The notes under the pieces: generated by a model
The model's database searches: none
What the model was told of the DNA's origin: nothing
Seen by the model: only the letters and a program-made list of their open reading frames with translations
Made by a program: the position numbers and the translations under genes
NCBI GenBank assembly: GCA_039030335.1
Contig: JBCCEJ010000021.1
Span: 1-64,000, forward strand
Origin: JBCCEJ01 sp039030335
GTDB taxonomy: Bacteria; Pseudomonadota; Gammaproteobacteria; HK1
Direction: 5' to 3'
Length of the DNA: 64,000 nucleotides
Shown: positions 1-8,706 of the stretch, piece by piece
Layout: each line of letters starts with the position of its first letter
Position numbering within the stretch: position 1 is the first letter of the stretch

Positions 1-118
1 GACGGCGCTGAAGCAACGGAGTCCGCCGGTCCGCGGGTCGTCGAATTAGACCCTTGCGGGTCAGAGCCTGCCGTTTGGCTAGAATTGTCGGATGTCGACT
101 TGGCGTTAGTCGTGATCT

Positions 119-940
119 CTGGCGCAGGCGTGGGCCAAGATCAATCGACCGATCGCAGGTTCAACGCACGACAAGGAACTGCCGGTCGGCAAACACCCGA
201 TTCAGCTCTATTCGCTCGCGACACCGAACGGCGTCAAGGTCACGGTGCTGTTGGAGGAATTGCTGGCACTCGGTCATGCCGGTGCCGAGTACGACGCCCA
301 CCTCATTCGTATCGGTGACGGCGAACAGTTTGGGAGCGGTTTCGTCGACGTCAATCCAAACTCGAAGATCCCTGCGATGATGGACCACAGTACCAGTCCG
401 CCAACCCGCGTATTCGAGTCCGGTGCCATCCTGCTGTATCTGGCCGAGAAATTTCAGGCCTTCATGCCGGCTGAGCCGGTGCCGCGCGCCGAAGCGCTGT
501 CGTGGCTCTTCTGGCAGATGGGTAGTGCGCCTTATCTCGGCGGCGGTTTCGGGCATTTCTATGCCTACGCGCCAATGAAGATCGAATACTGCATCGACCG
601 GTTCGCGATGGAGACCAAACGTCAGTTGGATGTGCTCGACCGGCGACTCGCGGACGTTCAGTACCTGTGCGGCGACGAGTACAACATCGCCGACATCGCG
701 GTCTGGGCGTGGTACGGCAACCTCGTCTTGAACGATGCCTACAGCGCGGGCGAATTCCTGGATGTCGACAGTTACGCGAACGTGAAGCGCTGGGCGCTGG
801 AAATCAATGCGCGCCCGGCCGTGCAGCGCGGTCGCATGGTCAACCGGGTCATGGGGCCGAAAGAAGGGCAGCTGCACGAACGGCACGACGCGAGCGACTT
901 CGATACCAGCACCCAGGACAAACTGGAGGCGGCTGAGTAG
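119..940 (+). CDS. yghU: YghU-like glutathione S-transferase, 5' end unclear
   Basis: Cytosolic GST of the YghU/nu class, which uses glutathione in disulfide reductase or peroxidase reactions. The thioredoxin-fold motif LYSLATPNGVKV, then VNPNSKIPAM, RVFESGAILLYLAEKF, the all-alpha domain and the C-terminal LHERHDASDF tail match E. coli YghU closely. Homology already starts at the codon for WAKINRP (about 131), but the frame is closed by TGA at 113 and TAG at 107. The only start codons before GTG 245 are CTG codons such as 119. GTG 245 would cut off the first strand and the glutathione-contacting loop. The gene is therefore either N-terminally truncated or frameshifted, or uses a CTG start. 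It lies 4 bases upstream of the acyl-CoA dehydrogenase gene. Confidence 0.85.
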   Translation: MAQAWAKINRPIAGSTHDKELPVGKHPIQLYSLATPNGVKVTVLLEELLALGHAGAEYDAHLIRIGDGEQFGSGFVDVNPNSKIPAMMDHSTSPPTRVFESGAILLYLAEKFQAFMPAEPVPRAEALSWLFWQMGSAPYLGGGFGHFYAYAPMKIEYCIDRFAMETKRQLDVLDRRLADVQYLCGDEYNIADIAVWAWYGNLVLNDAYSAGEFLDVDSYANVKRWALEINARPAVQRGRMVNRVMGPKEGQLHERHDASDFDTSTQDKLEAAE

Positions 941-944
941 CGAA

Positions 945-2129
945 ATGCCGATGTCATCACCGGATAGCGCCGCCTTGGGTGCGGCGCTCGCCCTCACGGA
1001 AGAGGAAAGCGCGGTGGTTGCCGCCGCCCGGCAGTTCGCCGAGGAGGTCGTGCGGCCGTCGGTACTGACATGGGAGCGCCATGGGCGTTTGCCCAAGGAA
1101 GCGGTCGATGCGGCGGCCGGTGCCGGGCTGCTGGGTATTCAGGTACCCGGCGCCGATGGCGGAACGGGCGCCGGTTTCGTCTGCAAGATGCGCGCGGCCG
1201 AGGCGATTGCGGAAGTGTCGATGGCGACTGCCTTCAGTCTTGTCAACCTGCACAACTCGACGGCCAAGCTCGCGCACGACGCCAGCCCCGAAGCGAGTGC
1301 TGAATTCGTCCCGGAAATGCTCGCGGGCCGTCGCTTTGGGGCTACCGCGCTGACCGAACCGGGAGCCGGTAGTGACTTCGCGGCGATCGAGACGTCCGCT
1401 GCCCGTGTCGACGGTGGCTGGGTGTTGAACGGTGCCAAGGCCTGGATTACCAACGCGGCGTTCGCCGATGTGTTTGTCTGCTACGCACAGACCGATGTCG
1501 CCAAAGGCTGGCGCGGCATCGCGTGTTTCGTGATCGACGCCACGCGCCCTGGCTTCAACCGAAGCGCGCCGGTCGATATGTTTGGCGCGCGAAGCGTCGG
1601 TGCTGGTGGATTTGAGCTGCAGGATTATCATGCGCCGGATGCGCATCTGATCCACCCTCCGGGTGAAGCGTTCAAGCGCGCACTCGGCAGCATTAACGGC
1701 GCCCGAACCTACGTCGCCGCGATGGCTTGTGCGGTGTTGCGGGCATCGCTGATGCGCGTAACAGACTATTTAAGCGAGCGCTCGGCGTTTGGCGGGCCGC
1801 TCCTCCGGCAACAGGGTTTGCGGTGGCAACTGGCTGATATCGCCACTGAGCTCGAGGCGGCGACGCTGATGACCGACAAAGCCGCGGCGCTCGTACAACT
1901 GGACCACGCCGATGCCGTGCTGGCGGCCTCGCACGCCAAGAAATACGCCGCGCGGGTGGCCAGTGCCCGGCTGTTGGATTGCATTCAGATGCTGGGTGCG
2001 AACGGGATGCAGGTGGATGAGATGCTGGGCCATCACCTTGCCTGCGCGAAAATGGCCGGCTACGTAGATGGTTCTTCGGAGATCCAAAACGAACGCATCG
2101 CGGCGTTGTTGTTCGCCTCACCGGGTTGA
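945..2129 (+). CDS. Acyl-CoA dehydrogenase family protein
   Basis: FAD-dependent acyl-CoA dehydrogenase of 394 residues, the usual family length, oxidising a CoA thioester at the alpha-beta bond. Visible parts are the N-terminal helical domain, the flavin/substrate motif ALTEPGAGSD near residue 140, GWVLNGAKAWITNA, and the C-terminal helices with GSSEIQNERIA. The start ATG 945 follows the GST stop by 4 bases, and a second ATG at 951 is also possible. At the position of the classic YEGT catalytic glutamate the sequence reads VDGS, so aspartate replaces glutamate; specificity may be unusual. It is probably co-transcribed with the GST and the downstream dioxygenase. The substrate is not predictable. 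Confidence 0.9.
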   Translation: MPMSSPDSAALGAALALTEEESAVVAAARQFAEEVVRPSVLTWERHGRLPKEAVDAAAGAGLLGIQVPGADGGTGAGFVCKMRAAEAIAEVSMATAFSLVNLHNSTAKLAHDASPEASAEFVPEMLAGRRFGATALTEPGAGSDFAAIETSAARVDGGWVLNGAKAWITNAAFADVFVCYAQTDVAKGWRGIACFVIDATRPGFNRSAPVDMFGARSVGAGGFELQDYHAPDAHLIHPPGEAFKRALGSINGARTYVAAMACAVLRASLMRVTDYLSERSAFGGPLLRQQGLRWQLADIATELEAATLMTDKAAALVQLDHADAVLAASHAKKYAARVASARLLDCIQMLGANGMQVDEMLGHHLACAKMAGYVDGSSEIQNERIAALLFASPG

Positions 2130-2162
2130 CGAACTCCGGACCGGCAAAAGGAAGCAGGAAAG

Positions 2163-3182
2163 ATGTCGACGCAAAGTCCATCAGATGCGAACCCGGGCGC
2201 CGCGGCGCGCGATGCGGTCACGCTCAACGACCGGGGCACACGCCCGTTCGGCGCACTGTTGACTGGCGTTCGCCGTAGCGATCTTGCCGATGAGGTTTTC
2301 CAGCGACGGGCTCTGGAGACATGGCGTGCAGCCGGAGGATTGCTGGCTGTTCGAGGGCCCGACCTCGTCGATCTGAGCCCTGCCGGGTTGACCGACTGGG
2401 CTGGCCTCTTCGGCGAAGTCGAGCAGGTCGCACAGTCGGGTCGCGATCACGCGATGGTTGCGGATTATCCGATCCTGCGGATCGGCAACGTGCGGGATTC
2501 GAACGGCAATCTGCGTGCGTCGCTTGCGCGCGTGCCGGAACTTCGCGGCCCGGAGGACGTACGCTACAACCCGGCGACCCGCCGCCCGGTCTGGCACACC
2601 GACTCGACGTTTCGCCAAGTGCCGCCGATCGGTTCGGTGTTTCACTGCAAACAGGCGCCGGGGCGGGGCGGTCATACGTTGTTCGCCGACACGCGCAGTG
2701 CGCTGGCTGGCCTCGAGCCGGAACAGCGTGCACACCTGGGTGAACTCGAAGCCGTATGCTCGCTTGCGCATCATGACAAGAAGATCAACAGCTACTCGCC
2801 CGACTATCCGATCCTGACTCCCGAACAGCGGGCTGCGAATCCGCCGCAGCGCGTGCCGGTCGTACTGCATCACCCTGATACCGGTACGCCGGCGCTCTAT
2901 GGTCTCAACAGTTCGACGTGCGCAGTCGTGCCGAAAGGTACGCCGGTCAGTGATGAGGCGATGGACCGTTACGATCTGGAAGGCGAAGAAGATCCGACCG
3001 TCGCCATCCTCCGCGATCTGCTGCCCCACATCACCGGTCCGGATTACACCGTGTGCTGGGACTGGGAGCCGGGTGACGTCGTCGCCTGGGACAACCGTTG
3101 CACGATGCACGCGGGTACGGGATTTGACGTCGAGCGATACACGCGCGAGATGTGGCGCCTGACGATTCGAAACCCGTCTTGA
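2163..3182 (+). CDS. TauD/TfdA-family 2-oxoglutarate dioxygenase
   Basis: Fe(II)/2-oxoglutarate-dependent dioxygenase, 339 residues. The facial triad is visible as His145 and Asp147 in VWHTDSTF and distal His316 in WDNRCTMHAG. An Arg near 332 is the likely 2-oxoglutarate ligand. Such enzymes hydroxylate taurine, chlorophenoxy acids or related small acids; the substrate here is unknown. The gene starts 33 bases after the acyl-CoA dehydrogenase on the same strand with GGAAAG upstream, so it looks like the last gene of that operon. It faces the leftward TRAP transporter genes across a short convergent gap. Confidence 0.9.
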   Translation: MSTQSPSDANPGAAARDAVTLNDRGTRPFGALLTGVRRSDLADEVFQRRALETWRAAGGLLAVRGPDLVDLSPAGLTDWAGLFGEVEQVAQSGRDHAMVADYPILRIGNVRDSNGNLRASLARVPELRGPEDVRYNPATRRPVWHTDSTFRQVPPIGSVFHCKQAPGRGGHTLFADTRSALAGLEPEQRAHLGELEAVCSLAHHDKKINSYSPDYPILTPEQRAANPPQRVPVVLHHPDTGTPALYGLNSSTCAVVPKGTPVSDEAMDRYDLEGEEDPTVAILRDLLPHITGPDYTVCWDWEPGDVVAWDNRCTMHAGTGFDVERYTREMWRLTIRNPS

Positions 3183-3183
3183 G

Positions 3184-3209
3184 CGGCGCCGGCCAAGCGC
3201 TCTGCGCCG
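3184..3209. terminator. Possible convergent terminator hairpin
   Basis: CGGCGC at 3184-3189 pairs perfectly with GCGCCG at 3204-3209 across a 14-base loop, in the gap between two convergent genes. There is no T-tract, so this is only a weak candidate. Confidence 0.3.
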
Positions 3210-4475
3210 TTACAACAAGCCCGGCAACCAGGTCGCGATATCCGGAAAGGCGATCATGATCCCGGCATAGACCAGACCGACCGCCAGAAACGCAGGAACA
3301 GCGCGAAACGCCCGCTCGGGCGCCTCCTTGATCACGGCCGCGGCCGTGTAAACGCCGACACAGACCGGCGGCGTCAGCAATCCCAACGCGACGAAGGCAC
3401 CAAACACTATATAGAAGTGCAGGATGTCGATCTGGAAGTGATCGATGACGCCGATGAAGACCGGCACCGTCAGGTAGATGACCGGGATGGCCTCCAGGAA
3501 GGTGCCGAGAATCAGACAGATCACACCGACCGTTATCAGGAACGTCAGCGGTGTTACGCCGTAGACGATGAAGTACTCGACGATCGATTGCGGCGCGCGC
3601 GTGAAAGTCAGCACGACGGACATGAATGTGGCCATCGCGATGATCGCGAAGATCACCGTCGTCGTGCGCGCCGTGGAGCGCAGTGCGTCCAACAGTCCGC
3701 GGAAAGTCAGTTCACGGTGGATGAAGAAGCCGACGAGAATGGCGTAAACAGCGGCCGCGGCCGCCGACTCCGACGGTGTCAGAATGCCGCCATAGATGCC
3801 GCCCAGAATGATAACCGGGGTCATCAAGCCGGGAAATGCGGCCAGCGCGGCCCGGCCGCGGTCCGACCAGCTGTGCCGCTCGGCGCGCGGCATCTTGCGG
3901 CACGCGAACAGCACGTAGAGGATGAGCAGACCCATAAACACGAAGCCCGGCATGACGCCCGCCGCGAAAGTCTTGGAGACAGGCACTTCGGTCAACGCGC
4001 TGAAGATGATGGCGCCGTTGCTCGGCGGAATCAGCACTTCGAGGATGCCGGCAGTCGCGGCCAACAGAACGACGAAGGACTTGTCGTAGCCCTTGTCGAC
4101 CATGCTCGGCATCAGGATGCTGCCAACGGCCGTGATGGCCGCGAGGATCGAGCCGCAAAACGCCGCGAAGAACCCCATCGCAAGCACCATCGCGATCCCG
4201 AGGCCGCCCGGCAGGTGCCCGACCATGGTGATGCAAAGGTGCACCAGGCGGCCCGCAACGCCGGCCCGGAGCATGACGAGGCCAGCGAAGATGAACAGCG
4301 GTATCGACAGCAGCACGTGTTTGGTGATGGCGCCGTACGACACTTGGAGCAGCGTCGTGAACGGCTGGCGCAGCTCGATGGTGGCGACCAGGCTGGAGCC
4401 CACGCCGAAGACCAGGAAAATCGGCACCGACAATACGAGCAACAGGACCGAGAGCGCGGTCGCCCAGTAGATCAT
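3210..4475 (-). CDS. dctM: TRAP transporter large permease DctM
   Basis: Large membrane subunit (421 residues) of a tripartite ATP-independent periplasmic transporter, which carries small organic acids across the inner membrane using an ion gradient. The protein is almost entirely hydrophobic, with about a dozen membrane segments and family motifs such as GFFAAFCGSILAA and IPPSNGAII. The open frame extends upstream to 4673, but ATG 4475 overlaps the dctQ stop as ATGA and gives the standard N-terminus MIYWATALSVLL. It is the last gene of the dctPQM operon. Confidence 0.93.
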   Translation of the reverse strand: MIYWATALSVLLLVLSVPIFLVFGVGSSLVATIELRQPFTTLLQVSYGAITKHVLLSIPLFIFAGLVMLRAGVAGRLVHLCITMVGHLPGGLGIAMVLAMGFFAAFCGSILAAITAVGSILMPSMVDKGYDKSFVVLLAATAGILEVLIPPSNGAIIFSALTEVPVSKTFAAGVMPGFVFMGLLILYVLFACRKMPRAERHSWSDRGRAALAAFPGLMTPVIILGGIYGGILTPSESAAAAAVYAILVGFFIHRELTFRGLLDALRSTARTTTVIFAIIAMATFMSVVLTFTRAPQSIVEYFIVYGVTPLTFLITVGVICLILGTFLEAIPVIYLTVPVFIGVIDHFQIDILHFYIVFGAFVALGLLTPPVCVGVYTAAAVIKEAPERAFRAVPAFLAVGLVYAGIMIAFPDIATWLPGLL

Positions 4476-5008
4476 GGCTGCGGCTCCATCGGCTCCGGTC
4501 CGTCGATCAGTTCGAGCCCGTGTTCGAGTACCCGTTCGAGCGCGAACAGACTGAAGACGCCGAAGCCGACAGGAAACGCTGCGTACAGATACCAGAACGG
4601 GATCTCGATTTCGGTCTCGGTTATCTCGCCTAGCAGCATGAAGAACTCGACGGCCAGCGCACCGGTGTGGCAAAAGTAGATGCCGCTCGTCAGACAGACC
4701 AGACCGATGAACAGTTTGAGCGTGGCGAGCGCCTTACCGGTCAGAAAATTGGGTGCGACCTCAACCGTGATGTGTTGCTCCTCGCGCAGCAGTACCCCCA
4801 TCAGCGGAAAGACACACCAAGGGATCAGGTAGGGGGGGAAATCGCTCATCCATGCGTAGCCCTGGCCCGTGACGTGGCGCTCTACGGCCTGGATGAACAA
4901 GGCGAGCGCCGCGAAGGCGATCACGGCCATGCCGATCGCCGTAGCGGCGGCTGCCAACAGGTCGTTCAGACGCCGCAACCAGCGAGTCAACAGCCGGATA
5001 ACTGCCAT
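4472..5008 (-). CDS. dctQ: TRAP transporter small permease DctQ
   Basis: Small membrane subunit (178 residues) of the TRAP transporter that pairs with DctM. Four hydrophobic segments are visible, with the DctQ-typical region GVLLREEQHITVEV after the second segment. It overlaps dctM by four bases, which suggests translational coupling. It lies 102 bases downstream of the binding-protein gene. Confidence 0.92.
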   Translation of the reverse strand: MAVIRLLTRWLRRLNDLLAAAATAIGMAVIAFAALALFIQAVERHVTGQGYAWMSDFPPYLIPWCVFPLMGVLLREEQHITVEVAPNFLTGKALATLKLFIGLVCLTSGIYFCHTGALAVEFFMLLGEITETEIEIPFWYLYAAFPVGFGVFSLFALERVLEHGLELIDGPEPMEPQP

Positions 5009-5110
5009 GAATGATACCGACGGTTAGTGCCGACGCCCGCGGGTTGCGGGCCAGTCGGGATTCGGGCGACGCTCGCGCGGCAGCATGGGCGCTGCCGCGC
5101 GACCCCAGAC

Positions 5111-6112
5111 CTAGCGGCCGACGAACTTCTTCAGCGCTGCGAAGACTTCGCTGTCCACTTCTTCAGCCAGTGCCGGTTCTACCCGTTCGGCTTCGATCTT
5201 GCGCATCTTGGCGAGCTCGGCGCCCTCCAGGACGGTGATGGTGCCGCCGCGTTCGACAAGTTCTTTATGCATTTGCTCGGATGCTTCCATGATGCTGTCG
5301 GTCGAGGCTTTACTGGTCTTCGCGCCTTCTTCCGCAAGCACGGCCTTGATCTCATCCGACAATCCGTTGTACCAGGGCTTGTTGACCATGAGGTATGAGT
5401 CCGCGAACCCCAGATAGGGGAGCTGACCGGAGTTCAGATACTCCCACCAGCTGTAAGCTTTGAGCGCGCTAGGCACGGTGGAGACGGTGTTGATCGTGCC
5501 GTTTTGCAAGCTTGTGTAGACCTCTCGGGTGGGCATGGAGATCATTTTGCCGACCCCCACGCCCTTCCAGCGCGCGCGGTCGGGTTTGGTGAGCACGCGG
5601 GCCTTCAAACCCTTCAGCGCATCGACGGAGTCGAGCTTCTTGACGGTCGAATAGACCGCAAACGGACCCACCGGGTTATAGGCGATGACCTTCGTGCGCG
5701 TGCGCTCCAGAATGTTGTTCCATACCGCCGAGCCGACAGGATCGGTTTCGAAGAATCTACGCTGCTGGGCGAAACTCTCGAAGTAGCCCGGGAACACCGC
5801 GACAGAATAGTTCTTGTTGATCGACGGGAAGCTCACGATACCGACGACTCCGCCCATCTCGACTGCGCCGGAAGCCAGTGCACCGATGATCTCGCGAATT
5901 CCGAAAAGCTGACCAGCCGGATACAACTCGATCTTGAACTTACCGGCGAGGCGCTGGTTGACAGCTTCAGCAAATGCCTTCGCGTGAATGGCGCTCGGGT
6001 GCTTGGGAGCCCAGTGATAGGACATTCTGGCGACGACTTCGTCGGCGTGGACCGCGACCGTCCCGAACAGTGTGGTGAACCCGACCACGACGGCCGGTAG
6101 CAGTTTCCTCAT
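5111..6112 (-). CDS. dctP: TRAP transporter substrate-binding protein DctP
   Basis: Periplasmic solute-binding protein of the TRAP system, 333 residues. ATG 6112 follows GGAGGAAGAG and begins a clear Sec signal peptide, MRKLLPAVVVGF...AVHA, with cleavage expected after about residue 23. The mature protein has the DctP fold, including VFPGYFES, the conserved binding-site region around KGLKARVLTKPD, and a helical C-terminus. First gene of dctPQM. A TetR gene diverges from it 140 bases upstream and may control it. The ligand is not predictable; neighbouring CoA and dioxygenase enzymes hint at an organic acid. Confidence 0.92.
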   Translation of the reverse strand: MRKLLPAVVVGFTTLFGTVAVHADEVVARMSYHWAPKHPSAIHAKAFAEAVNQRLAGKFKIELYPAGQLFGIREIIGALASGAVEMGGVVGIVSFPSINKNYSVAVFPGYFESFAQQRRFFETDPVGSAVWNNILERTRTKVIAYNPVGPFAVYSTVKKLDSVDALKGLKARVLTKPDRARWKGVGVGKMISMPTREVYTSLQNGTINTVSTVPSALKAYSWWEYLNSGQLPYLGFADSYLMVNKPWYNGLSDEIKAVLAEEGAKTSKASTDSIMEASEQMHKELVERGGTITVLEGAELAKMRKIEAERVEPALAEEVDSEVFAALKKFVGR

Positions 6113-6252
6113 CTCTCTTCCTCCTGAGACTGCGCAGGTAGCGCGCGAACACCCTTTAGTTATTTGCCTGTCACTGTGGGCGCCCCGTAGCGAACGCGTC
6201 AAGACATTGCGCAAGCGCTAGGCAGATCGAGAACGCATCGCTGAATTGATTC

Positions 6253-7059
6253 TTGGCGATCTCATGGCGGCCAGGCCTGCAACTGGCAGTTACAATGCGG
6301 GGGGCATCGCGAGCCCCATCACAGCATGTCGTGACAGGTATCGACCGGGTCGTGGAGAACGGGGAGGAAGATCGTGGATGGAATGCCGATTTGACTGACC
6401 GTCGCGCGGTGCGTCGGGGGCGGCCTCGCAATCCGGCGATAGATGCGAGCCTGCTGGAGTGCACGGTAAGACTGCTCGCAGAGCGCGGGTTCGAAGCGAC
6501 GACGGTCGATGCCGTGGCGCTCGCCTGCGGTATTACGCGGGCGACCGTGTATCGCCGGTTTCCGAACAAATACGCGCTGGTCGAGGCGGCCGTGGAGGCC
6601 CTGCTCGCCCAGGGCGTTCCTCAGGTGGAGCCTGGCGCAAATCCGGTCGAGGATATCCGGGCGTTGCTGCACAACACCGCTGATCTACTGACTGAGACGG
6701 CCTTTGGGCCAGTGTTTCGGGCCCTGATCCCTCACCTCTCCCAGCACCCGCAGCTCGCGGCGCTGGCGCATTCGATGGGCGGCCGCCGCCGGGCGGCGTT
6801 GCGCGATGCCGTGCAACGTGCCCAGTCGGTGGGCGCGATCGCCCGCGACATCAATGTCGAACTGGCCATCGACGGGGTGGTCGGAGCCATCTATTTCCGC
6901 TACCTGATCGTCGGGCGGTCGCTGGACAGCGCTTACGTACGGGGTGTGTTCGATGTGTTCTTGCGTGCCGCTGCCACCGGTGTGGTGCCCGCAGATGAGC
7001 TCGACAGGGAGAGTCCCGCGGGGTCAGGGGAACGCGAAGAGGCGGCCGGTGCCTGCTGA
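6253..7059 (+). CDS. TetR/AcrR-family transcriptional regulator
   Basis: One-component repressor, up to 268 residues. The helix-turn-helix lies in TTVDAVALACGITRATVYRRF, followed by an alpha-helical ligand domain. The typical N-terminus RRGRPRNPAIDASLLEC comes about 55 residues into the frame, so the true start may be the GTG near 6349 or the TTG near 6391, which follows GGGGAGGAA, rather than the first ATG. It is divergent from dctP, so the TRAP operon is its most likely target. No convincing palindromic operator was found in the 140-base gap. Confidence 0.88.
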   Translation: MAISWRPGLQLAVTMRGASRAPSQHVVTGIDRVVENGEEDRGWNADLTDRRAVRRGRPRNPAIDASLLECTVRLLAERGFEATTVDAVALACGITRATVYRRFPNKYALVEAAVEALLAQGVPQVEPGANPVEDIRALLHNTADLLTETAFGPVFRALIPHLSQHPQLAALAHSMGGRRRAALRDAVQRAQSVGAIARDINVELAIDGVVGAIYFRYLIVGRSLDSAYVRGVFDVFLRAAATGVVPADELDRESPAGSGEREEAAGAC

Positions 7060-7540
7060 GACGTGGCATCTGGAGTGGAGTTTCTGCGCCCGGTAGCCGT
7101 CTGCGCGGATCCGCTCGCGTTGAAGGGGATCGCCGAGACGTCCCGTGGCGGTCGCTCCTTTGGTGCCGCTCACACGCTGGAGCGATTCGACTCGGTGTTA
7201 GACGCGCCGCTCGTCTGCGTCAGGCGGAAATTCGAAGCGTCGTAGCAGCGTTGCGCCGACGACACCGCGCGAGGCGTGCAACGGATCTGGAAACAACTGC
7301 TGACGGACCGTGAAGAGCCGCAGCTCGACACGGGCATGGCAGAACGGCTGGCCGCGTAGGTCGTAACGCACAAGCGCGAGACCACCGTCACCGGCGTTGG
7401 CCGTAACGGCTTCTCCCGAAGTTCGAACGGCCCATACGTATGGCCGCCCTCGCAACGGTCCTGGCGAACTTCCCGGGCGTTGGGTGAGACAGCGAGCCGA
7501 CCGCGACACGGCCGGCTCGCGGGCGTTCAGAGGGCGCGCC
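7060..7540. other. Intergenic stretch without an assignable gene
   Basis: This 480-base gap lies between the TetR gene and the end of the YghX-like gene. Short open frames exist on both strands. The most protein-like one is on the minus strand from about 7470 down to 7198, encoding TANAGDGGLALVRYDLRG and more. It has no good start or ribosome site and no recognised family. It may be a remnant. Confidence 0.4.
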
Positions 7541-8464
7541 TCAACCGAGGTGCTGCTGATAAAACGCGATCGTACGGTCCCACGCGAGCTTGGCTGCCGA
7601 CTCGTTGTAGCGAGGCGTCGAATTGTTGTGGAAGCCGTGGCGGGTCTCCGGATACAGATGACGCTGGTAGTCGACGTTGTTCGATTTGAGCGCGGCTTCG
7701 AAGTCCGGCCACATGGCATTGATGCGCGGGTCGTTTTCTGCCGACTGCACCAGTAGCGGCGCCTGGATGCGCCCGACGTCGGCGGCTTTCGGAGCACGGC
7801 CGTAGAACGGTACGCCGGCGTGCAGGTCGGCGCCCATTTCGACGGCGAGATAATTCACCGTGCCGCCGCCCCAGCAAAATCCTACTGCGCCGAGTTTGCC
7901 AGTGGCACTGGCATGGCTCTGCAGGTATTTGGCGCTGTTCAGCATATCGAGCTTCAGCTTGGTCTGGTCGAGCGACTTTTGCAGCTTCTTGCCGTCATCA
8001 TCGTTGCCTGGGTAACCACCAACCGGCGAGAGTCCGTCGGGCGCCAGTGCCAGAAACCCGGCTACGGCCGCACGACGCGCAACGTCTTCGATATAGGGAT
8101 TCAAGCCACGGTTTTCGTGGATGACCAGGACGGCCGGAAACGGTCCTGTGCCCGCCGGAGTAACGAGGTAGCCGCGCATCTTGCCGCTGGTGCCGCCCGG
8201 CGAGTCGTAATCCACGTAAGTCGCTTTGATGCGTTTGTCCGTGAATGAGATGGTCTGTGCTTCCGCGTAGCGGGGTAGCAGTGCCTGCGCCATCGCCAGG
8301 CCGGCGCCGCCAACGATCGCGAGCGCGCTGGCGCGGGTCAGGAACTCGCGGCGGGACATGTCGCTGTGGCAATACTCGTCGTACAGATCGTAGACCTGCG
8401 GGTCGATATCCAGATCGCAGGTTGGGAGCTGGTCTGCGTTCTCGACTCTGATTGGCTCATTCAT
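7541..8464 (-). CDS. YghX-like dienelactone hydrolase with internal Tat motif
   Basis: Alpha/beta hydrolase of the dienelactone hydrolase family, 307 residues, closely resembling E. coli YghX. The catalytic triad is readable as Cys197 in GFCWGGG, Asp245 in AENDPRIN and His276 in RHGFHN, with HENRGLNPYIEDVARR as a family signature. Near residues 37-60 there is a twin-arginine motif SRREFLTRAS followed by a hydrophobic stretch, so export by Tat is likely despite the N-terminal extension. ATG 8464 follows GGAGA. A YghU-like GST, its neighbour in E. coli, is about 7 kb away. The substrate is unknown. Confidence 0.9.
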   Translation of the reverse strand: MNEPIRVENADQLPTCDLDIDPQVYDLYDEYCHSDMSRREFLTRASALAIVGGAGLAMAQALLPRYAEAQTISFTDKRIKATYVDYDSPGGTSGKMRGYLVTPAGTGPFPAVLVIHENRGLNPYIEDVARRAAVAGFLALAPDGLSPVGGYPGNDDDGKKLQKSLDQTKLKLDMLNSAKYLQSHASATGKLGAVGFCWGGGTVNYLAVEMGADLHAGVPFYGRAPKAADVGRIQAPLLVQSAENDPRINAMWPDFEAALKSNNVDYQRHLYPETRHGFHNNSTPRYNESAAKLAWDRTIAFYQQHLG

Positions 8465-8706
8465 CAATTTTCTCCATGGCCGCGCGCGCGGCAGGTTCCT
8501 GTGTGCCCCGGGGCCGTAGAATCCAGACGCCCGTGCGGTAACCACCGACCATGCCGCGCGCTGCGAGCTCCACGGCCCCGTGGACCTTGCGGTTTGCCGG
8601 CGGACGGCGCTAGCAGATCCGACTCCGCGTCGCCCGACCGGTTCCCCCCATGCCCGGGATTTTGTTGTATCGCGCGAACAAAGCCATTCGAATCAGTACG
8701 TTGTGA

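Noticed and set aside
107..115. TGA 113 as a second selenocysteine codon in the GST
   Set aside because: A TAG precedes it in the same frame at 107, no hairpin of SECIS type follows, and YghU proteins have no Sec/Cys there.
161..1096. Open frame of 311 codons on the minus strand
   Set aside because: It is antisense to the GST and acyl-CoA dehydrogenase genes and has no recognisable motif.
3417..4679. Open frame of 420 codons on the plus strand
   Set aside because: It runs antisense to dctM and dctQ, is rich in Asp, Arg, His and Gln with no motif, and is a shadow of high-GC codon bias.
7198..7797. Minus-strand frame of 199 codons
   Set aside because: Its first half overlaps the YghX-like gene in another frame and has shadow composition; only the downstream end is noted as unexplained.
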